Origin: WQUF01 sp031549885
Lineage (GTDB): Bacteria > Bacillota > Clostridia > Clostridiales > Clostridiaceae
NCBI GenBank assembly: GCA_031549885.1
Contig: JAVBPD010000100.1
Span: 1-32,426 of the forward strand
DNA: 32,426 bases
Direction: 5' to 3'
Below the pieces are notes generated by a model. That model was not told the origin of the DNA. It searched no databases and worked only from the letters and a program-made list of their open reading frames with translations. Below, piece after piece: positions 8,869 through 15,999 of the stretch. The first letter of the stretch is position 1. Each line of letters begins with the position of its first letter. Both the position numbers and the translations under genes were made by a program.

Positions 8869-9597
8869 TTAATTTCCATTTAAAATATCTTCCAAAGCCT
8901 TTTTTACATCACCTTCAAAAATCCCACAGTGATAGGTTAAAATTGCTTTAATATCATAATTTAAAAGCTTTTTTATGGATTCTTTAGCAAGGTTCATATC
9001 TTGAGTATATCCGGGGTTTGGCCCAACTAATTTACCTTCATTAATGTTTAAACTATCTCCACAAATTAAAACTTTGCTCTGCCTTATTAAAAGGCAAATG
9101 TGACCTGGAGTATGGCCTGGAGTATGTATTACTTCAATACCACCGCATATTGGAAGAACTTCACCATCTTCTAGCTTTTTATCAATTTTAATCTTTCTAT
9201 TTTCAAATCCAGCTTTTAACTGATGAAACCACTGTTTAGCTTCATCTGTTAGCTTGTGAAAATTCTCTTCTAAATTTGCAAGTTTAATGGGAGTTTTAGT
9301 TCCATCTATATATGGAGCTTCATCAACATAAGCTAAAACTTCAGCTTTTTTAGAAACTAAAAGTATATCATTAACACAGCCAATATGATCAATGTCCTGA
9401 TGAGTTAAAATTATTTTATTTATATTTTCTACAAAAAAACCTTCATTTTCCACAGCCTCTTTAATAAGCTCCATTTGCATAGGAAACCCAGTATCTACAA
9501 TAACTAAATTTTCATCATCCCACAAAAGTGCAGGATATATTGCTCCTTGATCCTGTGTTTTTATCTCTAAGATCGCCATGTTATTTGAGATTTTCAT
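8869..9597 (-). CDS. MBL-fold metallo-hydrolase
   Basis: A 242-residue cytoplasmic metallo-beta-lactamase-fold protein, probably a dinuclear-zinc hydrolase of the glyoxalase II-like group. The metal motif reads THQDIDHIG (65-73): His66, Asp70 and His71 fit HxHxDH, but the second His is Asp68, a variant that I recall in other MBL proteins. Further ligands are in HTPGHTPGH, the Asp of CGDS and the His of TYHCG. The substrate is unknown. Its ATG directly follows the stop codon of the deaminase gene with no gap, with AGGGG inside the deaminase end as ribosome site, so translation is probably coupled. The two may act in one pathway. Confidence 0.88.
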   Translation of the reverse strand: MKISNNMAILEIKTQDQGAIYPALLWDDENLVIVDTGFPMQMELIKEAVENEGFFVENINKIILTHQDIDHIGCVNDILLVSKKAEVLAYVDEAPYIDGTKTPIKLANLEENFHKLTDEAKQWFHQLKAGFENRKIKIDKKLEDGEVLPICGGIEVIHTPGHTPGHICLLIRQSKVLICGDSLNINEGKLVGPNPGYTQDMNLAKESIKKLLNYDIKAILTYHCGIFEGDVKKALEDILNGN

Positions 9598-10965
9598 TTA
9601 ATTTTCCCCTCTTTTCATTTTTATTAAGCTTTCAGCGTGTTTCATCGCTTCTTTTGAAGTTTTAGCTTCATCAATATTTGTAAATCTTCCATCTTTAAAC
9701 ACAACTTTTCCGTTTATGATGGTCATATTTACAATACTTGTATTACCACAACACACTAAAGAAGTCAATGGATTATGGCAGCCGCTATAAGCAATATCAT
9801 TTAAATCATATACCACAATATCAGCAGCTTTTCCTACTTCAAGAGTTCCTATATCATACCTTCCTAAAACTCTAGCTCCGCCTTTTGTGGCCATTTTAAG
9901 AGTTTCATAAGCAGATAACCCTTTATCTTGATATTTAAGATGGTTTAAAAGATAAGCACGTCTAACCTCTTCCCACATATTAGATCCATCATTTGACGCA
10001 CTTCCATCTACTGCAATTCCTATGTTAACTCCATTTTTAACAAGCTCTGAAGTTCTGCAAATACCACTGCCTAATTTCATATTTGAAGAAGGACAATGAG
10101 CAATACCGCTTCCTTTTAACCTCTTTAATTCATCATCATTAAAATATATTCCATGAGCAAACCATACATCTTCTCCAATCCATCCTGTCTCTTCCATGAG
10201 CTCTACAGGTCTAAGTCCATAAACTTTAAGGCAAAATTCCTCTTCATCCACAGTTTCTGCTAAATGAGTGTGAAGCATAACTCCTTTTTTTCTAGCAAGT
10301 TCTGCAGATTTTTTCATAAGATCCTTTGTCACAGAAAATGGAGAGCAAGGAGCAAGCGCTACCCTTTTCATGGCAAAATCTAACTTATCATGATATTTAT
10401 TTATAAGCCTCTCAGAATCCTCTAATATGTCGTCCTCAGTTTGTACTACACAATTTGGAGGAAGCCCTCCCTTGTCCTTTCCTAAAGACATAGACCCACG
10501 GGTAGCATGAAATCTTATGCCAATTTCTTCTGAAGCTTTAAATTGAAAATCAATTAAATCCTTCCTTGAATTTTCAGGGAAAACATAATGGTGATCCATA
10601 GTAGTTGTACATCCAGTTCTTATAAGTTCAGAAAATCCTACTAAAGAACCTAAATATATAGTTTCTTCATTTAAATATTTCCAAAATTCATATAATCCTT
10701 TAAGCCATGGAAAAAGTGGCATTTCTTGCACTTCATCTATACCTCTAAACATGGTTTGATATAGATGGTGGTGAGTGTTCACAAACCCTGGAAGTAAAAT
10801 TTTATTAGACACATCTATGATCTCTACATCTTCATTTAAAGAAATATTTTTTTCTATTTTAACTATTTTATTATCTTCTAAAAGTAAATCATGTGATTCT
10901 AAAATATCATCATTATCATTAAAAGTGTATATCCTATGGGCATTTTTTAAAATCTTTTTATTCAT
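9598..10965 (-). CDS. 8-oxoguanine deaminase (amidohydrolase superfamily)
   Basis: A 455-residue metal-dependent deaminase. Close relatives convert 8-oxoguanine to urate (EC 3.5.4.32), clearing oxidised guanine. Superfamily metal ligands are visible: His65 and His67 in VNTHHH, the His of HTHLAET, the His of FAHG, and the Asp of VDGSASND. The subgroup is suggested by segments QTMFRG, GSMSLGKDKGG and FCLKVYGLRP, which I recognise from 8-oxoguanine deaminases. Other cytosine/guanine deaminases of the same subgroup are the alternative. AGGTGG precedes the ATG. It is the middle gene of a three-gene operon. Confidence 0.85.
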   Translation of the reverse strand: MNKKILKNAHRIYTFNDNDDILESHDLLLEDNKIVKIEKNISLNEDVEIIDVSNKILLPGFVNTHHHLYQTMFRGIDEVQEMPLFPWLKGLYEFWKYLNEETIYLGSLVGFSELIRTGCTTTMDHHYVFPENSRKDLIDFQFKASEEIGIRFHATRGSMSLGKDKGGLPPNCVVQTEDDILEDSERLINKYHDKLDFAMKRVALAPCSPFSVTKDLMKKSAELARKKGVMLHTHLAETVDEEEFCLKVYGLRPVELMEETGWIGEDVWFAHGIYFNDDELKRLKGSGIAHCPSSNMKLGSGICRTSELVKNGVNIGIAVDGSASNDGSNMWEEVRRAYLLNHLKYQDKGLSAYETLKMATKGGARVLGRYDIGTLEVGKAADIVVYDLNDIAYSGCHNPLTSLVCCGNTSIVNMTIINGKVVFKDGRFTNIDEAKTSKEAMKHAESLIKMKRGEN

Positions 10966-10990
10966 AAATTACCACCTATTTGCATATTTA

Positions 10991-11767
10991 CTAATCGTTT
11001 TCAATATAAGATTTTCTCTCAAGCTTTAACAGCAATTCTTCAATTTTATTTTGATATTTATCTATCTCTTCTTGCCTATCCATTCCCTTTTCAAGGAGCA
11101 TTTTATCCCTTTCAATTTCATATTTGCCTTTTGCCTTTTCTAATTCATAATTTAACTTATCAATTTCTGCTTTATACCTTTCATTGTCAAAAGAAACTGA
11201 ATACATTTTCTTTTTCAAAGTTTCAAGTTCATTTAAGTCTTTTTTGTGGCTTTCTATAGCTGATTTTGTTTCTTCTAATTTAGCTTTAAGATTATTAATC
11301 AACATATCCTTGCTTTTTATTGACTTTTCATAGTCTTCTATAATCTTTGTACTCTCTGAAATTTCTTTTTCAATGTTTTGGTTTTTCTTTTCTAAAAGCG
11401 ACATTTGATCCACTAAATCTTTTCTTCTAGTTGTTAAATTTTTTATCTCCTCATGCAAAGAAGAAATGTTTAAATCTTTGCTCTTTAAAAGGCTGTCAAA
11501 TTCGCCTCTCACCTTATTTTGCGTATCTTTATTTAATTCAAGGGACATTATAAACATTTCCATAAGTTTATTTATATAAGCTTGGAAGTTTTCAATTTCA
11601 AGTTTTCTATCAGGTATTATTTTTTTACTTTTTTCAATTTCATAAGTGTTTATAAGAGATGCTAAACATTGCCCTTGATCCCCAAATTCAACATTACTGA
11701 TGGCTATAAACCTTTCATATGTTTTATCATCTGCCTTAATAGATATGGTTTTTGGTTCATCTGCCAT
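10991..11767 (-). CDS. Coiled-coil protein with a possible ribbon-helix-helix N-terminus
   Basis: The ATG at 11767 (MADEPK) follows AAAGGAAGAG; a reading from the TTG at 11785 would swallow that site. The product has 258 residues. Residues 1-45 (TISIKADDKTYERF...) look like a short beta strand plus two helices, as in ribbon-helix-helix DNA-binding domains, but this is only a resemblance. From about residue 75 to the end the protein is a long lysine/glutamate-rich coiled coil. It could be a KfrA-like DNA-binding or structural protein. It is the first gene of the operon with the 8-oxoguanine deaminase, 25 bases apart; a link in function is not evident. Confidence 0.7.
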   Translation of the reverse strand: MADEPKTISIKADDKTYERFIAISNVEFGDQGQCLASLINTYEIEKSKKIIPDRKLEIENFQAYINKLMEMFIMSLELNKDTQNKVRGEFDSLLKSKDLNISSLHEEIKNLTTRRKDLVDQMSLLEKKNQNIEKEISESTKIIEDYEKSIKSKDMLINNLKAKLEETKSAIESHKKDLNELETLKKKMYSVSFDNERYKAEIDKLNYELEKAKGKYEIERDKMLLEKGMDRQEEIDKYQNKIEELLLKLERKSYIEND

Positions 11768-11893
11768 AACAACTCTTCCTTTCAAATAAATTTTATTTAT
11801 TGTAACATAAAAAGTATATCAGTTAAAATGGTTAAAATCTACATTTTAATATTTTACTATATAATTAAATCATAAACGTTTTTGAGGTGTATT

Positions 11894-12466
11894 ATGAACG
11901 ATTTAAAAATAAATGTCCTAAGCGATGAAAATATTGATGAATGCAGAGAATTGTGCAACGAGCTTATGAAATTTCAAAAGTCTAAAGCAATTATTGCAAA
12001 AGAGGCATTTGATGCAATGAATTTTAATACTAGGATGAAAAAAAGTTATGAAAATGCAGAGGAAAAGCAAGCTATTTTAGTTAAAGATGGTGAAACTCCA
12101 ATAGCTTATATTTTCTCTACAATAGATTTAATTGAAAATAACGAAATTTCCCTTCCAGATTGGGCGCCTAAATTAAATAATGCAAAAGAAATTAAAGGTT
12201 TTTATCCAGATTGGATTGATTTTCCTAAAAAAATAGGGTGTTTAAGCAATTTGTATATTAAAGAAAATTATAGGTCTTTTGGACTTGGATCAAGATTATT
12301 TAATTTATCTATGGATTTTTTCCATAGTTTTAAATATTTAGATCTTGTTTTTACTTTTGTATCAAGTGGAAATGATGATGCTTATAATTTCTATATTAAG
12401 CATGGGTTTACATATAGTCATGAAGTTTTTGCTGGATTTATTAAGGCTCTTTATAAAAAATTATAA
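11894..12466 (+). CDS. GNAT family N-acetyltransferase
   Basis: A 190-residue protein starting at the ATG at 11894, four bases after GAGGTG. The GNAT acetyl-CoA site is visible as LSNLYIKENYRSFGLGSRL, with the R/Q-xx-G-x-G/A motif as RSFGLGS, followed by the usual helix and the DDAYNFYIKHGF segment (motif B). It transfers an acetyl group from acetyl-CoA to an unknown amine. It is divergent from the 10991-11767 gene, with a shared promoter region of about 125 bases, and stands alone. Confidence 0.88.
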   Translation: MNDLKINVLSDENIDECRELCNELMKFQKSKAIIAKEAFDAMNFNTRMKKSYENAEEKQAILVKDGETPIAYIFSTIDLIENNEISLPDWAPKLNNAKEIKGFYPDWIDFPKKIGCLSNLYIKENYRSFGLGSRLFNLSMDFFHSFKYLDLVFTFVSSGNDDAYNFYIKHGFTYSHEVFAGFIKALYKKL

Positions 12467-12467
12467 T

Positions 12468-12492
12468 AATAGCTTCCCTCAGGGAAGCTATT
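12468..12492. terminator. Inverted repeat between convergent genes
   Basis: A perfect 11-bp stem (12468-12478 with 12482-12492) with a 3-base loop. No T-run follows on the plus strand; on the minus strand it is followed by ATTATAATTTTTT. It is probably a terminator for the minus-strand gene and perhaps also an mRNA 3' stabiliser for the GNAT gene. Confidence 0.5.
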
Positions 12493-12521
12493 AGGTGGAG
12501 GAAATATAAATTGGTTATTTG

Positions 12522-12863
12522 TTATGATATGAATGTTTCTATTGGAACTATATCGCCATCATTAGTGTCAACATAAACTCCTTTAAGAAAATTATCCTGT
12601 CTTAAAACTTTTTTTAACATGTCATTTGATGAAGAAGACATCAATATAAAATGTGGATTGCTAAAAGGTATGTTCTCACTTTCATTTTCATTGTAATAAT
12701 CAAGTAAATTATCTACAAAGTCATAATATATATAGTCTTTTTTATATTCAATTGCACATCTTTTAGATGGCAATGTATAGCAATTATTACATCCGTAATG
12801 TTTAATTTTCTTTATTGAGTCTATGTTTAAATTTTCATCTCCTATTAGTACTATCCATGACAT
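12522..12863 (-). CDS. Small protein of unknown function (113 aa)
   Basis: The ATG at 12863 follows AGAGG by eight bases; a GTG three codons upstream overlaps that site and is less likely. The product begins MSWIVLIGDENLN and is soluble and rather acidic, with YYDFVDNLLDYYNENE and HFILMSSS segments, which suggests an alternating alpha/beta fold. Two cysteines form CNNC (about residues 25-28). I do not recognise a family and propose no function. It converges with the GNAT gene. Confidence 0.65.
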   Translation of the reverse strand: MSWIVLIGDENLNIDSIKKIKHYGCNNCYTLPSKRCAIEYKKDYIYYDFVDNLLDYYNENESENIPFSNPHFILMSSSSNDMLKKVLRQDNFLKGVYVDTNDGDIVPIETFIS

Positions 12864-12872
12864 TTTTAACAC

Positions 12873-13552
12873 CTCTTTTTTTATTTTAGTAAAATTGAAA
12901 ATAGGAATTAATCTTTTAAAAGCCTTAAGATAATTAAGTGCTTTAAAACTTCATGAATCATATAGCAAAATATAGTAAATTTAAACACATCTACAAATTT
13001 GAAACACAAAAGACAAATAAGAAATTTATGCTGAAGAAAAATTAAAGCTTAAAAGAAATGGCTATAAAGCTTCTGTCTTTAAAATATAATGCTATTTTAA
13101 TAATAAGACTTTAGCTTAATCAGCAAGTTTAAGTGAAATTATATGTTAATAATTATATGCTTTTTAAAACATTCAAATACCCTATGAATATTACAGAAAA
13201 TACTTTGAACTTCTATCATTTTACATTACCATCGCCACTGTCTTGATAGTTATATGCTTACATGGATTATATTATGATAAATAGAAGCTAATTTATGACA
13301 CATCATCTCATCAAAACGAAAATAGATTAGTTGCTTAAACATTATACACTTATGTAATTTATAAGTGCATATACTGTTATCTTTTGTTCTATATTATAAG
13401 TATACACGAATTAATAAAATAATCAATATAAAAGCTTAAATTTTAAGCATTTTATTTGTAAATAGAATTTATTTTAATATTCTAATTTACATAAATAACT
13501 TTAAATTTTTTCAGTTTTGTTATATCATAAGTAATATGTTAATGTTTAGCTT
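12873..13552. other. About 680 bases without a recognisable gene
   Basis: Stops are dense in all frames. One short stretch near 13025-13090 reads as about 22 plausible residues between stops (EIYAEEKLKLKRNGYKAS...) and could be a decayed gene end. A 7-bp hairpin CACTTAT/ATAAGTG lies at 13347-13367, and a weak hairpin with a T-rich tail (GCTTAA/TTAAGC) at 13434-13455. Nothing else is supported. Confidence 0.4.
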
Positions 13553-13565
13553 TGGAGGTTTAAAC

Positions 13566-13679
13566 TTGGATAAAAATAGAAGAAAAAAAATAACAAAATT
13601 AGTAACTTACGTTTTGATAGTAGCAATCATATTTGTTTTCCTCCTTCAATTAATACAGCCCCTACTATCATTTAAATAA
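13566..13679 (+). CDS. 37-residue single-pass membrane peptide
   Basis: GGAGG at 13554-13558 is followed seven bases later by a TTG start and 37 codons to a TAA. The N-terminus is strongly basic (DKNRRKKITK), then comes one hydrophobic helix (about residues 12-34) and a short tail. A perfect-type terminator follows at once, so the unit SD-ORF-terminator is complete. The length and shape fit small clostridial membrane proteins, DUF4044-like peptides or type I toxin-like peptides; I cannot choose between them. It converges with the XRE regulator gene 30 bases away. Confidence 0.65.
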   Translation: MDKNRRKKITKLVTYVLIVAIIFVFLLQLIQPLLSFK

Positions 13680-13711
13680 AAGTTTCAGAATAATAATCTG
13701 AGACTTTTTTT
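13678..13711 (+). terminator. Intrinsic terminator of the small membrane peptide gene
   Basis: A 10-bp stem (13680-13689 with 13697-13706, one T-G pair) followed by seven T on the plus strand. It overlaps the stop codon of the convergent XRE gene. Confidence 0.8.
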
Positions 13712-13931
13712 ACATCAGTTTGTCATTATAATCAATTTCAATTAAGTCTTCTAATTTACAATTAAGAGCAAAGCATACCTTTAAAAGATTGCCAAGCTGA
13801 ATTGTATCAATATTTTCATCATTATCTAAATAACTCAATATTTTCCATGAAATACTGGCCCTTCTGCCTAGCTCTCTTAAGGTTTTAATTTTTGATTTTG
13901 CCATTAAAATCCTTAAGTTTGATTTAATCAA
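13710..13931 (-). CDS. XRE-family helix-turn-helix regulator
   Basis: A 73-residue protein that is essentially one Cro/C1-type helix-turn-helix domain: LRILMAKSKIKTLRELGRRA (helices 1-2), SISWKILSYL (recognition helix region), then LLKVCFALNCKLEDLIEID, the typical last helices of small XRE proteins. The start codon is a TTG at 13931, preceded by GGTGAT. It probably binds DNA as a dimer and represses a nearby promoter. Candidates are its own promoter or the RNA/Rsr promoter at 14033, which lies about 100 bases upstream and points away from it. Confidence 0.85.
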   Translation of the reverse strand: MIKSNLRILMAKSKIKTLRELGRRASISWKILSYLDNDENIDTIQLGNLLKVCFALNCKLEDLIEIDYNDKLM

Positions 13932-14032
13932 TATTTATCACCACTTTAATTTGAATTAATTATATTTTAACATAATAAAATCAATAATCAAACGTTTTTT
14001 TTAAATTTCAATAAAATAAATTTCAATTATAG

Positions 14033-14059
14033 TTGACAAAATTAAAAATATACTATAAT
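14033..14059 (+). promoter_or_regulatory. Promoter of the Y RNA / rsr unit
   Basis: A perfect -35 TTGACA (14033-14038) and a perfect -10 TATAAT (14054-14059), 15 bases apart. An overlapping TAATAT gives 17 bases. Transcription would start near 14066-14070, a few bases before the first structured RNA. Confidence 0.75.
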
Positions 14060-14076
14060 ATAAGAACTATAAATTT

Positions 14077-14202
14077 ATTTGGGGTGCTTAAAAGATTACA
14101 TTGGCATGTGTATTAGGTTCGATTCCTAAATAAAGTTGAGAAATCGCTTTATTAGCTCAGTTGGTAGAGCAGTGATTCTATCTTTTATACTTTTCCCTAA
14201 AT
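14077..14202 (+). ncRNA. Y RNA (YrlA-like) with a circularly permuted tRNA-like module
   Basis: Closing stem: outer 8 bp ATTTGGGG/CCCTAAAT (14077-14084 with 14195-14202), a 5/8-base internal loop, inner 7 bp AAAAGAT/ATCTTTT (14090-14096 with 14180-14186). Inside, in this order: a small hairpin ACAT-TGGC-ATGT (14098-14109); a T-arm with 5-bp stem TTAGG/CCTAA and canonical loop TTCGATT (14113-14129); the 3' acceptor strand ATAAAG(T) (14130-14136); a 9-base loop; the 5' acceptor strand (G)CTTTAT (14146-14152); TA; and a D-arm GCTC-AGTTGGTA-GAGC (14155-14170). This is a tRNA whose ends are joined and whose anticodon arm is replaced by the two-part stem. Bacterial YrlA RNAs bind Ro60-type proteins and mimic tRNA, and the rsr gene follows 157 bases downstream. 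Transcript ends are not known. Confidence 0.82.
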
Positions 14203-14227
14203 AGACTAATTAAGTGCATATAAATAA

Positions 14228-14316
14228 TTGTGAGGTGCCTGAAAGATTACATTGATTTAGGGTATCAAATATTCCACCATTATGGGGTATAAGTATCTTT
14301 CACAATTTTCCTCATA
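14228..14316 (+). ncRNA. Second Y RNA-like element without the tRNA-like module
   Basis: It repeats the closing stem of the first RNA: outer stem TGTGAGG/CCTCATA (14229-14235 with 14310-14316), a 5/8-base internal loop of the same size, inner stem GAAAGAT/ATCTTTC (14241-14247 with 14295-14301). The 5' strand shares 19 of 21 bases with the first RNA (14234-14254 against 14083-14103). The interior differs: hairpin TTGAT/ATCAA (14252-14268) and hairpin ATATTCC/GGGGTAT (14269-14290) follow each other directly, giving a three-way junction. No T-arm or D-arm is present. There is no promoter of its own and no terminator before rsr, so it is probably processed from the leader of the rsr transcript or acts within it. 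Confidence 0.68.
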
Positions 14317-14358
14317 TTAAATAATATTTCCCTAGTTAAGCTGGGGTGGAGGTTAACT

Positions 14359-15942
14359 ATGAATAACATGAAAAAATTCTTTAATCATTTAAACGGTAAA
14401 ACCATAACATATGAAGGCGGAACTGGCTATGCCATGAGTTTTAAAGAGTCACTTGCTGAATTTTTTTCACTAGGTTTATTAAATGGTAAGTTTTATCAAA
14501 CTCAAGAAGAAGTGCTAGAAGATGCAAGCTTAACCTTTGAACAGGCGCTTAAAGAATGCCCTGAATTTGCAACAAAAGCTGCAATTTATGGTGCAACTGT
14601 TAATTCACTTAAGCTTGTTCCAACTATATGGCTTGTTTACCTATCCACATTAGAAGATAAAACCCTATTTAAAAATGCTTTTAAAAAAATCATAAGAAAT
14701 TTAAATATGTTACATAATTTCATGGAAATATGCAGAAAGGCTGGCATTCGTGAAGGCCTTGGAAGAGGAGTTAAACGTAAGGTAAATGATAGGCTCTTTG
14801 AGCTTTTAAATGATTATAGCACTTCAAGAAATAAAGGAACAATATCTGAAATAGCTAAAGTCACTCGCCCTAATTTTAAAGATGAAAAATTTCAAAATTA
14901 CATGAAATATGTTTCAAATGGTGAATTAACTTTTGAAAGAGTTAGAATTTTAAAAGATACTTTAAATAATATTGAAAATAATAACATCAATGAAGATGTT
15001 TTAAATAATATAAGAAAATACAACCTTCAATTAGAAGAGTTAAAGCATGCCTTTAAGAGCACTCCTACAGTAGATAATGAAAATAAAAAACTAATATATG
15101 GTGCTTTATATGAAGGTTTAAGATATGCCGCTTTAATGATGAACTTAGTTTCTCTTGAAAGGGTGTTTGCTACAAATACAAACTTAGTTACCAAATATTC
15201 GCCAAGAGGACGCTTTAATCAAGAGCTTGTTTTAAAAACTGATATTCCATATGAAATTGTGCAAATGGTTTCAACCAAAATAAATTCCATAGAAGATTAC
15301 AGAGCATCAAACATACTTCCATTTACTCTTTTAAATGCTGAAAGAATGGTTGTAACTAAGGATTTTAAAAATGCAATTCACAATATGTTAGAGGTTTCTT
15401 CAAAAGAGGCATTTAATTTAACAAATGACACAAGCATTTTAGTTGGAGTAGATACTTCTGGCTCTATGACAATAAATTTGTCAGATTCACTAAGTGCAAT
15501 TGATATAGCATCATTCTTTGGGGCACTTATAAAGTCATCTCATGAAAATTCCAAAGTATGTGCTGTCGCAACTTCTTGTAAAAATGTAAAATTTAACAAT
15601 ACTAATATATTTGATATGGCTTATGATATAGTGAAAACCGATGTAGGCGCTGGAACATATTTTGAATCTCTTATGGATGAATACGATGGTCAAAAGTATA
15701 TAATATTAATAACAGACTCTATGGCTGCAGATAATTTAGAAAAATTATGGATAAAAGTTAAAAAGCCAAAGGGTGCAAAATTAATTGTATGGCAGCTTGC
15801 ATCATATAAAACTAAAATCTCAATTGATCCTTCAGTTATATATTTAGCAGGATATTCTGATAGATTATTATCTTTAATAAAGAGCATAATTGAAAGTGAA
15901 AAAAATCAAATAGATGAAATAGAAAAAATAGATATTTGTTAA
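14359..15942 (+). CDS. rsr: Ro60 ortholog Rsr, TROVE and vWA domain RNA-binding protein
   Basis: A 527-residue cytoplasmic ring-shaped RNA-binding protein; in other bacteria Rsr binds Y RNA and works with 3' exonucleases in RNA quality control and stress survival. Residues about 1-350 are the helical TROVE ring, with GLGRGVKRKVNDRLFE (133-148), matching the conserved basic segment of Ro60. Residues about 355-520 are a von Willebrand factor A domain with a complete MIDAS: D365-T-S367-G-S369, Thr433 and Asp453. Length is normal for the family. Start ATG with GGAGG at 14348-14352; a 6-bp hairpin CCCTAG/CTGGGG (14330-14346) ends just before this site. Two Y-type RNAs lie directly upstream. No rtcB or nuclease gene is adjacent in this window. 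Confidence 0.93.
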   Translation: MNNMKKFFNHLNGKTITYEGGTGYAMSFKESLAEFFSLGLLNGKFYQTQEEVLEDASLTFEQALKECPEFATKAAIYGATVNSLKLVPTIWLVYLSTLEDKTLFKNAFKKIIRNLNMLHNFMEICRKAGIREGLGRGVKRKVNDRLFELLNDYSTSRNKGTISEIAKVTRPNFKDEKFQNYMKYVSNGELTFERVRILKDTLNNIENNNINEDVLNNIRKYNLQLEELKHAFKSTPTVDNENKKLIYGALYEGLRYAALMMNLVSLERVFATNTNLVTKYSPRGRFNQELVLKTDIPYEIVQMVSTKINSIEDYRASNILPFTLLNAERMVVTKDFKNAIHNMLEVSSKEAFNLTNDTSILVGVDTSGSMTINLSDSLSAIDIASFFGALIKSSHENSKVCAVATSCKNVKFNNTNIFDMAYDIVKTDVGAGTYFESLMDEYDGQKYIILITDSMAADNLEKLWIKVKKPKGAKLIVWQLASYKTKISIDPSVIYLAGYSDRLLSLIKSIIESEKNQIDEIEKIDIC

Positions 15943-15945
15943 TTT

Positions 15946-15983
15946 TACTGCCCTGAACTTAAAAGAACAGGGCAGTTTTATTT
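15946..15983 (+). terminator. Intrinsic terminator of rsr
   Basis: A 9-bp GC-rich stem ACTGCCCTG/CAGGGCAGT (15947-15955 with 15968-15976) followed by TTTATTTTA on the plus strand. There is no T-run on the minus strand. Confidence 0.8.
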
Positions 15984-15999
15984 TATGTATAATGCCATT

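Noticed and set aside
9061..9720. Possible CRISPR or repeat arrays anywhere in the window
   Set aside because: No regularly spaced repeats were seen; the only sequence repeated at any length is the Y RNA 5' strand at 14083 and 14234.
13025..13090. A short coding fragment (about 22 residues) in the gene-free stretch
   Set aside because: No start, no ribosome site, no recognisable family; too short to call a pseudogene.
14113..14170. A tRNA gene, because of the T-arm and D-arm sequences
   Set aside because: The order is reversed (T-arm before D-arm), there is no anticodon arm, and the ends are joined by a loop; it is the tRNA-like part of a Y RNA.
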